Assembly (NCBI GenBank): GCA_945872285.1
Contig: CAMBZR010000036.1
Span: forward strand, 1-32,258
DNA: 32,258 nucleotides
Direction of reading: 5' to 3'
From: Bordetella parapertussis
GTDB taxonomy: Bacteria > Pseudomonadota > Gammaproteobacteria > Burkholderiales > Burkholderiaceae_B
Part shown: piece after piece, positions 24,568 to 31,927 of the stretch
Numbering within the stretch: position 1 is the first letter of the stretch
Layout of the letters: each line of letters opens with the position of its first letter
The notes under the pieces: model-generated
Told to the model about the DNA's origin: nothing
Seen by the model: the letters and a program-made list of their open reading frames with translations, nothing else
The model's database searches: none
Program-made: the position numbers and the translations under genes

Positions 24568-25704
24568 ATGAATCCAACAGACGTTAGCCCGCCTCTTTTG
24601 ACCACGCCTTCGCACGAACTACTTGCAAATGTGAAGCAAATCACCACGGGCGCGCTTGCGAGTGCCGCCTATCAGATTGACCACGAGGGGTTCTATCCGA
24701 CAGACATCCTGCGCGCGCTCGGGCAAGCGGGGGCGTTCGGCGCGCACCTCGAGCGCAACGGCCAAAAAACTGGACTCGCAATCGATGCGATGCGAGAAAT
24801 CGCTCGCAACTGCGGCTCGACCGGTTTCTTGGCCTGGTGCCATGATGTCTGCGGGTTGTATCTCGAACAGTCTGGTAACCCCGCCTTGACAGGGGCGATG
24901 CTTGACGAGCATGCCTGCGCGAACACGCTGGGCGGCACGGCCTTATCCAATCCAATGAAAACATTTGCCGGCATTGAAAAAATGCTGTTGCGCGCCAAGC
25001 GCGTGCAGGGCGGCTATCGGGTCAGTGGCGCGCTGCCTTGGGTGAGCCACATTGGACGCGGGCAATATTGCGGGGCGATCGCGGGCGTCTACCTTGACGA
25101 CGGCAGCACCTCGCACGAGATCATGTTTTTATTACGCTGTACGGATGACGTCGTACTTAGACCCTGTCCAGAATTTTCGGGCATGGAAGGAACGAGTACC
25201 TGGGGACTTCGCTTAGACGACTATTTTGTCGGCGAAGACGCGTTGATCGCGGATCCGGCTAAACCGTTTATCGCCCGCGTGCGCGCAGCCTTCATCTTGT
25301 TGCAAACGGGGTGGGCGCTTGGCGTGACACAAGGCAGCATTGAGTCGATGCTAGAAGTCGAGCCTCTGCTCGGGCATGTCAATAAATTTTTAAATGACCG
25401 ACCCGATGACATGCAGGCTGAACTCGACGATCTCAGTCAGCGGATTCAGACGCTTGCCCTGACGCCCTTTGATGGCAGTACGGACTATGTGCTCAGTGTG
25501 CTCGACGCACGGGCGCAAAGTGCTGAGCTGTCTTTGCGCGCCTCACAGTCGGCGTTGTTGCATCAGGGCGCGCGTGGCTACATGATGAATACCGCGCCGC
25601 AGCGTCGCATTCGTGAGGCGCATTTTGTGGCAATCGTGACGCCAGCGATTAAACACTTGCGTTGGGAGATGGCGCGTTTGTCCAAGCAGGTGTTGCCTGC
25701 ATGA
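24568..25704 (+). CDS. Acyl-CoA-dehydrogenase-fold flavoprotein without catalytic-Glu motif
   Basis: This 378-residue protein has the acyl-CoA dehydrogenase fold. The N-terminal helical domain has [11 protein letters not shown] and [13 protein letters not shown]; the central beta domain has [16 protein letters not shown] and [12 protein letters not shown]; the C-terminal helices have [20 protein letters not shown]. The usual TEPxAGSD loop is replaced by [11 protein letters not shown]. The IYEGT segment carrying the catalytic Glu in many dehydrogenases reads AIVTPAIKH (about residues 355-363). This makes simple alpha,beta-dehydrogenation unlikely and suggests an oxygenase or other flavin reaction, as in DszC- or SfnC-like relatives. 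It overlaps the rubredoxin-reductase gene by 4 bp (ATGA), and OsmC lies 9 bp upstream. Fold assignment is strong; reaction and substrate are open. Confidence 0.85.
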   Translation: MNPTDVSPPLLTTPSHELLANVKQITTGALASAAYQIDHEGFYPTDILRALGQAGAFGAHLERNGQKTGLAIDAMREIARNCGSTGFLAWCHDVCGLYLEQSGNPALTGAMLDEHACANTLGGTALSNPMKTFAGIEKMLLRAKRVQGGYRVSGALPWVSHIGRGQYCGAIAGVYLDDGSTSHEIMFLLRCTDDVVLRPCPEFSGMEGTSTWGLRLDDYFVGEDALIADPAKPFIARVRAAFILLQTGWALGVTQGSIESMLEVEPLLGHVNKFLNDRPDDMQAELDDLSQRIQTLALTPFDGSTDYVLSVLDARAQSAELSLRASQSALLHQGARGYMMNTAPQRRIREAHFVAIVTPAIKHLRWEMARLSKQVLPA

Positions 25705-27023
25705 CGCAAGAGCAGGTCTGGAAGCAATTCATTTGTCGTGCTTGCGGTCTGATTTATGACGAAAAGCTTGGCGACCCGGATAGCGATATCGCGCCGGGTA
25801 CACGTTTTGCAGACATCCCCGAAGACTGGGTGTGCCCTCTGTGTGGCGTGGTCAAGGCCGACTTTGAACCTTACGAAGCGCTCGTGCTTGCGCCTTCGGC
25901 GGTTCGTGCGCAAGCAGTGCATCAGCGTGGCTTGGGCGTTGTCATTGTGGGGGCAGGGCACGCCGGTTGGGCTGCAGCCGAGGCGCTGCGGTCTCAGGAT
26001 GCCGAGGTGCCAATTACGCTTGTGACCGCTTGCACGGGTGACCGTTATTTGAAACCCGAACTTTCGTTGGCACTGCGCCGCGGCTCGAGTCGCGAATCGT
26101 TAACGCGTGAGACGGGGCTTGCAAGCGCCGCGCGTTTAAGGGTAGGACTGCTGGCAGAAACCTTTGCGGTCGGCTTGTCTCCGGCGCTACATCAACTACG
26201 CACCACACGTGGCACGATGCATTACACCGCGTTGATCTTGGCACAGGGTGCGCGGCCTGCGCTGCCGGCTGCGTTGCCGGCGCATTTATGTTGGCGGGTG
26301 AACGATCTTGACGCCTGGGCGCGGCTCAAAGCCAAAATCGGTGACGGGCGCAAGCAGATTGTGATCGTTGGCGCGGGCATGGTTGGCTGTGAGCTTGCAG
26401 ATGATTTCACTGCGGCCGGACATCAGGTCACACTCCTTGATGTGCAGCAGGCGCCGCTGGCAGCGTTGTTACCCGCGCAAGCTTCTGAACGCTTACGGGC
26501 GGCACTTGAGTGCGCAGGCGTGACCTTTGTGGGTCGCGCGCAGGTTTCGGAGGTGGTGCAGAATGCGAGCGGCAAAAAAACGGTAATCACCGCGTGTGGC
26601 TTGAGCCTTGAGTGCGACGAGGTCGTTGCAGCCACTGGCCTGATCACCGATACGCGTCTGGCCGCCGCAGCCAAACTCGTGCTTGAGCGCGGCATCGTGG
26701 TCGATCCGACGACCTTACAGACGAGCGAAACCGACGTCTATGCCCTCGGAGATTGTGTCAGCATCGATGGGATGCCTTGCCGCTTCATCGAACCCATTGC
26801 CAAGCAGGCGCAGGCGATCGCTGCTGCGCTAGGGGGGCAGCGCGAGACGCCGTACCGCCACACCCCGCCGGTGATTCGCTTAAAGACCCATTGCTTGCCC
26901 GTGGTGATGCATGGAGCCCCTGCGGCGCAGGGGCAGTGGCGCGTGGTCTTAGAGACGGGAAAACAGCTAAAAATGGCGCAACAGGTAGCAGGCGCTGACT
27001 GCTGCACGCTTGAGCTTGGGTGA
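25701..27023 (+). CDS. Rubredoxin fused to FAD-dependent NAD(P)H-rubredoxin reductase
   Basis: This 440-residue fusion begins with a complete rubredoxin domain: Cys12, Cys15 (FICRACG) and Cys45, Cys48 (VCPLCG), with [14 protein letters not shown] between. After a short linker comes a pyridine nucleotide-disulfide-type reductase with a first dinucleotide motif GAGHAG (84-89), an NAD(P) motif GAGMVG (224-229) and the FAD-binding YALGD (347-351). The reductase moves electrons from NAD(P)H to the rubredoxin iron, which passes them to a partner. The ATG at 25701 overlaps the flavoprotein gene by 4 bp; a longer frame from 25662 lies inside that gene and is rejected. Rubredoxin and reductase are usually separate proteins, so this fusion makes a self-contained electron donor, probably for the flavoprotein upstream. 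Confidence 0.93.
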   Translation: MTQEQVWKQFICRACGLIYDEKLGDPDSDIAPGTRFADIPEDWVCPLCGVVKADFEPYEALVLAPSAVRAQAVHQRGLGVVIVGAGHAGWAAAEALRSQDAEVPITLVTACTGDRYLKPELSLALRRGSSRESLTRETGLASAARLRVGLLAETFAVGLSPALHQLRTTRGTMHYTALILAQGARPALPAALPAHLCWRVNDLDAWARLKAKIGDGRKQIVIVGAGMVGCELADDFTAAGHQVTLLDVQQAPLAALLPAQASERLRAALECAGVTFVGRAQVSEVVQNASGKKTVITACGLSLECDEVVAATGLITDTRLAAAAKLVLERGIVVDPTTLQTSETDVYALGDCVSIDGMPCRFIEPIAKQAQAIAAALGGQRETPYRHTPPVIRLKTHCLPVVMHGAPAAQGQWRVVLETGKQLKMAQQVAGADCCTLELG

Positions 27024-27040
27024 CATTGTTGGGGTGTGGT

Positions 27041-27066
27041 GCGTTGCACGACGCTGCGTGCGACGC
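27041..27066 (+). terminator. Stem-loop after rubredoxin-reductase gene
   Basis: GCGTTGCACG (27041-27050) and CGTGCGACGC (27057-27066) form a 10-bp stem with one G-T wobble around the loop ACGCTG. It starts 18 nt after the stop of the operon's last gene. There is no T-tract, so it may end or protect the transcript and is not a classic intrinsic terminator. Confidence 0.5.
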
Positions 27067-27214
27067 GTTGCAACAAACGATTTGCAAGAAACGGCTTTGC
27101 GAAAGCTCTTAAATTGAGTATCGTAGTGAACAAAGGTCGAGTGTCTGTTGAGCAACGACCGCTTACTTAGACACGCGTCGTTCTTGTCCTTAAAAAAATA
27201 GTCGGAGACACAAT

Positions 27215-27586
27215 ATGAGATTCAGTATTCAGCACGCGAAAGATAAGGCCTTTTCTCACGATGGCTTACGTGAATATTTTGATTATCGCGATTTAGGCAT
27301 TTATGACTCGACCGATAAAAAGGTAGTGGCTCATGTGATCCGCGCGAGCAAAGGCAGTAACGCGCACGGCGACTGGCATTGTCATGAGATCGAGTTTCAG
27401 TTTGTCTTTGTCTTGAAAGGGTGGGCCATTTTTGAGTATGACGGTCATGGCACCCACAAGCTTGAGGCGGGTAGCTGTGTGCATCAGGCCCCCGGAATTC
27501 GACATCGCGAAATCGAACACTCTGAAGATTTTGAAGTGCTCGAACTGATCTTGCCCGGCGATTTCAAAACGATACAGTTGCCTTGA
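27215..27586 (+). CDS. Single-domain cupin protein
   Basis: This 123-residue cupin has a full metal-binding motif 1, H55-C-H57 with E58/E60 (DWHCHEIEFQFVFVLKG), and H97 in motif 2 (APGIRHREI). It is probably a small cytosolic metal-binding enzyme or sensor. The ATG at 27215 is preceded by GGAG about 8 nt upstream. It stands alone between a hairpin after the rubredoxin-reductase gene and a hairpin at 27591. It is not closely similar to the cupin at 752-1081. No substrate can be proposed from the sequence. Confidence 0.85.
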   Translation: MRFSIQHAKDKAFSHDGLREYFDYRDLGIYDSTDKKVVAHVIRASKGSNAHGDWHCHEIEFQFVFVLKGWAIFEYDGHGTHKLEAGSCVHQAPGIRHREIEHSEDFEVLELILPGDFKTIQLP

Positions 27587-27590
27587 AATA

Positions 27591-27608
27591 TTCCCCTTGA
27601 ATGGGGAG
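27591..27608 (+). terminator. Hairpin just after cupin gene
   Basis: TTCCCC (27591-27596) pairs with GGGGAG (27603-27608) around TTGAAT, 4 bp after the cupin stop, and is followed by GATTTTC. The short T-run makes it a weak terminator candidate. Confidence 0.4.
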
Positions 27609-27739
27609 GATTTTCGGGCCTTTCGTTTAGCTTCGGTTTGAGTCAACTGAGTCTGTGCCTACGCGGTTGTCAGGTTCGTCACTATATTTTTTGAAGGGTT
27701 CGTCGAGTCCTCCTAAAAAATCCTCTGTATAGAAGGGGA

Positions 27740-27769
27740 CGTAAGCGGTTCGCGACGCTTACGCTTTTT
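27740..27769 (+). terminator. Intrinsic-terminator-like hairpin just upstream of secreted hydrolase
   Basis: CGTAAGCG (27740-27747) and CGCTTACG (27756-27763) form a perfect 8-bp stem around an 8-nt loop, followed by CTTTTTA, a good intrinsic terminator. It ends only 22 nt before the hydrolase start at 27792, which leaves no room for a promoter after it. It may therefore be an attenuator in the hydrolase leader, or mark read-through from the cupin. Two copies of GGTTCGTC (27673-27680 and 27697-27704) precede it. Confidence 0.65.
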
Positions 27770-27791
27770 AGTCCGACTACCTGGTGTGTCT

Positions 27792-28793
27792 ATGCTTAAT
27801 AAACGGTCCTTTAGCGTGTTGCGCAGGCAAACGCTTGCGGCGCTTGCGCTCTTTGGCCTGAGCGCCAAGCCAGGTTTGGCGCTCAACGACCCTGAGATTT
27901 TGCAGGTGCTCGACCCGACAACCAAACGTGTGCTCAAACTTAAGCTTCGCCTGCCAGCACAAAAGACCCCAACCGCTTTACTTTTGTATTCGCCGGGGCT
28001 GGGTAGCGGTGTCTCGAACGGCGCGGCCTGGTGTGAGGCGTGGCGCGAGGCGGGCTATCTGGTTGTGACCCTTGCGCACCCCGTGACCGATGACAGCATC
28101 TGGAAAACCAATCAAAAAAAGTCGCTAAAGAGCACGATTGCCGAGGCGATCGCCGCTCCGCAGTACGCCTTAAGGGTCAAAGATTGCAGTTTTGCGCTCG
28201 ATTATTTGCTTGAACTGTCTATGCTGAAGCCTTATCTTGACGCGACGCGCATCGGAATTGCAGGTCATTCTTATGGCGCACTGACGGTGCAGTCGATCAC
28301 GGGCCAGGGGGGCACGGGCTTGCTAGATCGTCGGATCAAAGCAGCCATCGCTTTTTCTCCGAGTGCGATGTCACAGGAGCGTGCCGCAGCGATGGCGCAA
28401 GTCAAAATCCCCTTTTTTTGTATCACAGGCACACTCGATGGTCAGGTGACGTTTAAAGACGGCACCGGTGCGGTACGTCTGGGGGTACCAGTCAGCCAGC
28501 GTCAATGGATATACGACCACTTGCCTGTCGCACACCGACAAGAGCTGCTGGTTGCCCAGGCCGATCACATGAGCTTTGCGGGAGAGCCGATCGATGCCTT
28601 GCACTTTAGCCGCGAGGCGCCAGAGTCTGAGCAAAACAATGTCCACACCTGGCAACGCGTCAGTGCGTTGACAACAGAGTTTTGGAATTTCTATTTGGGC
28701 ACTCAAGTCAAGCCCATTGACCAAAGCCGTGAGGCTTATCACAAGCGCTTGCAGGCCGCCGCAGGCTCGCAAGATCGGTTAAGGTTTGACTAA
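27792..28793 (+). CDS. Exported alpha/beta hydrolase (PAF-acetylhydrolase-like)
   Basis: This 333-residue alpha/beta-hydrolase has an N-terminal export signal, about residues 1-30, with R11-R12 before the hydrophobic run (LRRQTLAALALFGL), possibly Tat-type. The nucleophile elbow is GHSYGA (S160), the acid is probably D216 (TGTLDGQV) and the base H259 (ADHMSFAG), the full triad in the right order. LLLYSPGLGSGVSNGAAWCE, in which the oxyanion region lies, resembles platelet-activating-factor acetylhydrolase-like lipases. The ATG at 27792 is preferred over the GTG two codons upstream; no good ribosome site is seen for either. Ester hydrolysis in the periplasm is likely, but the substrate is not known. 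Confidence 0.85.
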   Translation: MLNKRSFSVLRRQTLAALALFGLSAKPGLALNDPEILQVLDPTTKRVLKLKLRLPAQKTPTALLLYSPGLGSGVSNGAAWCEAWREAGYLVVTLAHPVTDDSIWKTNQKKSLKSTIAEAIAAPQYALRVKDCSFALDYLLELSMLKPYLDATRIGIAGHSYGALTVQSITGQGGTGLLDRRIKAAIAFSPSAMSQERAAAMAQVKIPFFCITGTLDGQVTFKDGTGAVRLGVPVSQRQWIYDHLPVAHRQELLVAQADHMSFAGEPIDALHFSREAPESEQNNVHTWQRVSALTTEFWNFYLGTQVKPIDQSREAYHKRLQAAAGSQDRLRFD

Positions 28794-28824
28794 ACTTAAA
28801 AAACTAAACGAGAGATTAAAAAAA

Positions 28825-29889
28825 ATGAAAATTATTGTGCTCCCAGGAGATGGCATCGGTGCCGAAACTGTCGCGGTCGCAGTTGACGCGCTAGAACTCG
28901 TTTCTCAGCGCTATCAATTAGGCTTAAATTTACAGCATGATATTGCTGGGCATGCGAGTCTAAAAAAATACGGTACGACGATTCACGATGGCTTAATGGA
29001 GTCGGTCAAAAAAGCCGATGGGCTGATCTTGGGACCCATGGCGACCTATGATTTCAAAGACGAGTCAAAGGGCGAAATCAATCCTTCAAAGTTTTTTAGA
29101 AAAGGACTCGACCTGTTTGCAAATATTCGGCCGGCGAAAACGTACGCTGGCAGTGGCACCACGTATAAGCCTCTTGATTTGGTGGTGGTACGCGAAAACA
29201 CCGAGGGTTTTTATGCCGATCGTAATGTCGAATCGGGTGGTAGTGAAATGCTAATTACACCGGATGTGGTCGTGTCGTTGCGCCGCATCACGCGTCAGTG
29301 CTGCGAGCGGATCGCGCGCTCGGCTTTTGAGCTTGCGCTAACACGTAAAAAACATGTGACGATCGTACACAAGGCAAACGTGTTGCGTATCGGCGATGGA
29401 ATGTTTATCGATGCCTGCCTCGCGGTGGCTAAAGAGTTTCCGTCTGTGCAGGTGGATGATGTGATCGTCGACGCGATGATGGCGCATGTGGTGCGCGCTC
29501 CTGAACGCTACGACGTGATCGTCACGACCAATATGTTCGGTGACATTTTGTCTGATCTGACGGCCGAACTTGCAGGCAGCCTAGGCATGGCGGCGTCAAT
29601 TAATGCCGGCACAACGTATGCGATGGCGCAGGCCGCACACGGCTCGGCGCCTGACATCGCTGGGCAAAATATTGCCAATCCGTTTTCGCAAGTTTGTTCG
29701 GCGGCAATGCTGCTGACTTGGTACGGACAGCGCAAAGGTCGACCTGAGTTTGTTCAAGCCAGTCAGGCACTTGAGCAGGCAGTGACGCAAGCGATTGCCG
29801 CAAAAGAGTCAACGCGCGATATGGGCGGCAAACTTGGTACCAAAGAGACGGGCCAGGCATTGCTGAAGCGGCTCGCGGCTACTGATTAA
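28825..29889 (+). CDS. NAD-dependent isocitrate/isopropylmalate/tartrate dehydrogenase family enzyme
   Basis: This 354-residue beta-decarboxylating dehydrogenase has MKIIVLPGDGIGAE at the N-terminus, substrate-site arginines R92, R102 and R123 (VVVRENTEGFY, Y130), K183 (VHKANVLR) and metal-site aspartates D216, D240 and D244. HGSAPDIAG carries D277 at the position that favours NAD over NADP in isopropylmalate dehydrogenase. Candidate substrates are tartrate, malate, isopropylmalate or a related 2-hydroxy acid. No leuCD genes accompany it, which speaks against leucine biosynthesis. I start at ATG 28825, after GAGAG at about 28810; an earlier TTG at 28786 lies in the previous gene. It overlaps the end of the convergent Bug receptor gene by 11 bp. 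The lyase genes downstream suggest a catabolic role. Confidence 0.88.
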   Translation: MKIIVLPGDGIGAETVAVAVDALELVSQRYQLGLNLQHDIAGHASLKKYGTTIHDGLMESVKKADGLILGPMATYDFKDESKGEINPSKFFRKGLDLFANIRPAKTYAGSGTTYKPLDLVVVRENTEGFYADRNVESGGSEMLITPDVVVSLRRITRQCCERIARSAFELALTRKKHVTIVHKANVLRIGDGMFIDACLAVAKEFPSVQVDDVIVDAMMAHVVRAPERYDVIVTTNMFGDILSDLTAELAGSLGMAASINAGTTYAMAQAAHGSAPDIAGQNIANPFSQVCSAAMLLTWYGQRKGRPEFVQASQALEQAVTQAIAAKESTRDMGGKLGTKETGQALLKRLAATD

Positions 29890-30859
29890 TCACAATGTTG
29901 GCAGCTTTGCCAATCGCTTTTGATGTTGCAAAATCTTTGGCCACGTATTGTGTAAACGCAGCACGATCAAGGATCATGATATCGACGCCTAAACTTTTGA
30001 AGCGCTCTTTCACGACTGTTGTCGCGAGCGCTTGTTTCAGTGCGGCTGTGAGTTTGTCGGTCACTGCCGCAGGCATCCCCACCGGGCCAAACAAGCCGGT
30101 GAACGTCAAAATATCAACGTCCTTTGCACCGAGCTCTTGAAAGGTCGGCACCTCGGGCAAGAGTGCCGAGCGTGTATTGCCGCTTTGCGCGATCGCGATG
30201 AGTGTGCCACCTTTGATATGACCGATTGAGGCGATGACTTGATCGAGGATGCTGTCAATTTGACCGCCCACAGCATCGTTGAGCGCTGGGCCGCTACCCT
30301 TGTAGGGGATATGGGTCAGTTTGAGTTGCATCTTTAACGCTAATAATTCAAGGGCAAGGTGTTGGCTTGAGCCATTGCCAGCCGAACCGATCGAGACTGC
30401 TGAATTGGCAGCCTTGGCCTTAGCGGTGAAATCAGCAAAGTTTTTAATCTGGCCCTTCGGTGAAACACTTAATACCATTGGTGCTTCGTGAATCGGGCCG
30501 ATGGCAGTTAAATCTTTGGTGGGATCGTAAGGTGCTTTTTGGTCGAGCGCGGGCCCGACAGCGATCGAACCGCTCGAGCCAAGCAACAAGGTGTAGCCGT
30601 CGGGTGCGGCACGCACAACGCCTAGCGTACCAATAAAGCCACCGGCGCCGGGCTTGTTTTCGACCACGACTTGTTGTCCGAGTATTTCAGATAGCGCGGG
30701 TGCAATGGTGCGGGCAGTGATGTCAACGTTGCCCCCAGGTGCCCAAGGCACAACGATTTTGATGGGTTGGCGCGGGTAGTCTTGTGCCTGGGCCGGAAAA
30801 CCCAAGGTGCCGAAATAAAAAGCGGTTAAGTATCCAAAAATAGAAAGTATTTTGCTCAT
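29879..30859 (-). CDS. Bug-family (TctC-like) periplasmic receptor
   Basis: This 326-residue extracytoplasmic receptor of the Bug/TctC type collects carboxylates and related compounds. The signal peptide MSKILSIFGYLTAFYFGTLG ends near AQA-QDYP (residues 25-26). The mature protein starts with YPRQPIKIVVPWAPGGNVDI, containing the PGG ligand loop, and continues with NKPGAGGFIG, SIGSAGNGSSQHLALELL and THIPYKGSGPALND, all standard. No tctA or tctB membrane genes are in the window, which is common for Bug proteins in this bacterial group. The ATG at 30859 starts a good signal peptide; a frame from 30898 adds 13 residues without support. It is divergent from the DapA-like gene, so its ligand may be the substrate of that pathway. 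Confidence 0.93.
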   Translation of the reverse strand: MSKILSIFGYLTAFYFGTLGFPAQAQDYPRQPIKIVVPWAPGGNVDITARTIAPALSEILGQQVVVENKPGAGGFIGTLGVVRAAPDGYTLLLGSSGSIAVGPALDQKAPYDPTKDLTAIGPIHEAPMVLSVSPKGQIKNFADFTAKAKAANSAVSIGSAGNGSSQHLALELLALKMQLKLTHIPYKGSGPALNDAVGGQIDSILDQVIASIGHIKGGTLIAIAQSGNTRSALLPEVPTFQELGAKDVDILTFTGLFGPVGMPAAVTDKLTAALKQALATTVVKERFKSLGVDIMILDRAAFTQYVAKDFATSKAIGKAANIVINQ

Positions 30860-30898
30860 TTTTTTTGCGGTCTCCGGGCCGTTGCTCGCTAAACGCAA

Positions 30899-30988
30899 GC
30901 ACTCATGTTGTCAATGGCTTAGACTAATGATTGTACGTGGTTGTGACAAGCGGGTAACCCCCAAGCCTACCAAAGATAAGGAAGCATT
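30899..30988. promoter_or_regulatory. Divergent control region for Bug receptor and lyase operon
   Basis: This short gap of about 90 bp lies between the divergent Bug receptor and the DapA-like gene, so it must carry regulatory signals for both. A small TTGT-G-ACAA inverted repeat lies near 30942-30950. I cannot assign -35/-10 boxes with confidence. Confidence 0.35.
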
Positions 30989-31927
30989 TTGAACACACTC
31001 AACGAGACGGCCCAAGGGGTCTATCTGATTACAGTCACACCGTTTAAAGACAACGGTGAGCTCGATTTACCGAGCACCGATCGAATGGTCGATTTTTGTC
31101 TAGAGCGCGGCGTCACCGGCTTGACTGTTTTAGGCATCATGGGTGAAGCCACCAAGCTCACGGCCGAAGAATCACGCTTATTTGTGCGTCAGGTGCTCAA
31201 ACGTGTACAGGGTAAGGTGCCCGTCGTGGTGGGTGCCTCGGCCCCGGGCTTTGCGCCAATGGGCGAATTGACCAAAAGTGTGATGGATATGGGCGCGGCG
31301 GGCGTCATGGTGGCGCCGCCTGCAACCGTACGTACTGACGATCAGATCAGCAGCTACTTTGAGATGGTCAACGAAACCCTTGGCCCTGACGTGCCTTGGG
31401 CGTTGCAAGATCATCCGGTTTCAACGACGGTGCAGATGTCGACGGCCGTCGTCCTTAAAATTCTTAAAAACTCGCCGCGCTGTGTCATGCTTAAGCACGA
31501 AGACTGGCCAGGCCTGGCCAAGCTCAGTGCGATATGTACCGCCATGCAAAAAGGCGAGTTGCGCAAGATCTCGATATTGACGGGTAATGGTGGCGGGCTG
31601 TTCTTGCCCGAAGAACTGGTGCGTGGTGCCAATGGTGCGATGACTGGTTTTGCTTACCCTGAGATGATGGTGGATGTTTGCGCTGCTTATGCGGCTGGCA
31701 ACGTTGAGCGTGCCTTTGATATTTTTGATGCTTACCTGCCGTTGGCCAAGTACGAACAGCAGGGCGGTATTGGTTTGGCGGTGCGCAAACATATCTTGGC
31801 TGAGCGCGGCGCGATTGCTTCGGCCGCGATTCGCAAGCCTGGTCCAAAACTGTCGGCGCTTGATATCGCTGACATCAAACGTTTAACTGCTCGGCAAGAG
31901 AAAAACTTAGAGAGGATTTCATCATGA
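30989..31927 (+). CDS. DapA-superfamily lyase/aldolase lacking the catalytic Tyr
   Basis: This 312-residue TIM-barrel protein of the dihydrodipicolinate-synthase/N-acetylneuraminate-lyase superfamily keeps the Schiff-base lysine K169 (CVMLKHED) and a GIMGEATKL loop near residues 49-57, which equals the GTTGE site. The YNxP motif with the catalytic Tyr of DapA is replaced by ALQDHP (Q140, D141), so lysine biosynthesis is unlikely and a carboxylic-acid lyase or dehydratase is more plausible. The start is TTG at 30989, with AAGGA about 7 nt upstream; no ATG fits. The stop overlaps the next gene by 4 bp. Beside an RraA-family gene, an NAD-type dehydrogenase and a Bug receptor, it probably works in 2-oxo- or hydroxy-acid breakdown. 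Confidence 0.87.
   Translation: MNTLNETAQGVYLITVTPFKDNGELDLPSTDRMVDFCLERGVTGLTVLGIMGEATKLTAEESRLFVRQVLKRVQGKVPVVVGASAPGFAPMGELTKSVMDMGAAGVMVAPPATVRTDDQISSYFEMVNETLGPDVPWALQDHPVSTTVQMSTAVVLKILKNSPRCVMLKHEDWPGLAKLSAICTAMQKGELRKISILTGNGGGLFLPEELVRGANGAMTGFAYPEMMVDVCAAYAAGNVERAFDIFDAYLPLAKYEQQGGIGLAVRKHILAERGAIASAAIRKPGPKLSALDIADIKRLTARQEKNLERISS

Noticed and set aside
28825..29889. 3-isopropylmalate dehydrogenase of leucine biosynthesis (leuB)
   Set aside because: There are no leuC or leuD genes nearby and the neighbours are carboxylate uptake and lyase genes. The family is shared, but the role is probably different.
30989..31927. True dihydrodipicolinate synthase (dapA)
   Set aside because: The catalytic Tyr motif is missing, and the neighbours are catabolic genes, not lysine biosynthesis genes.
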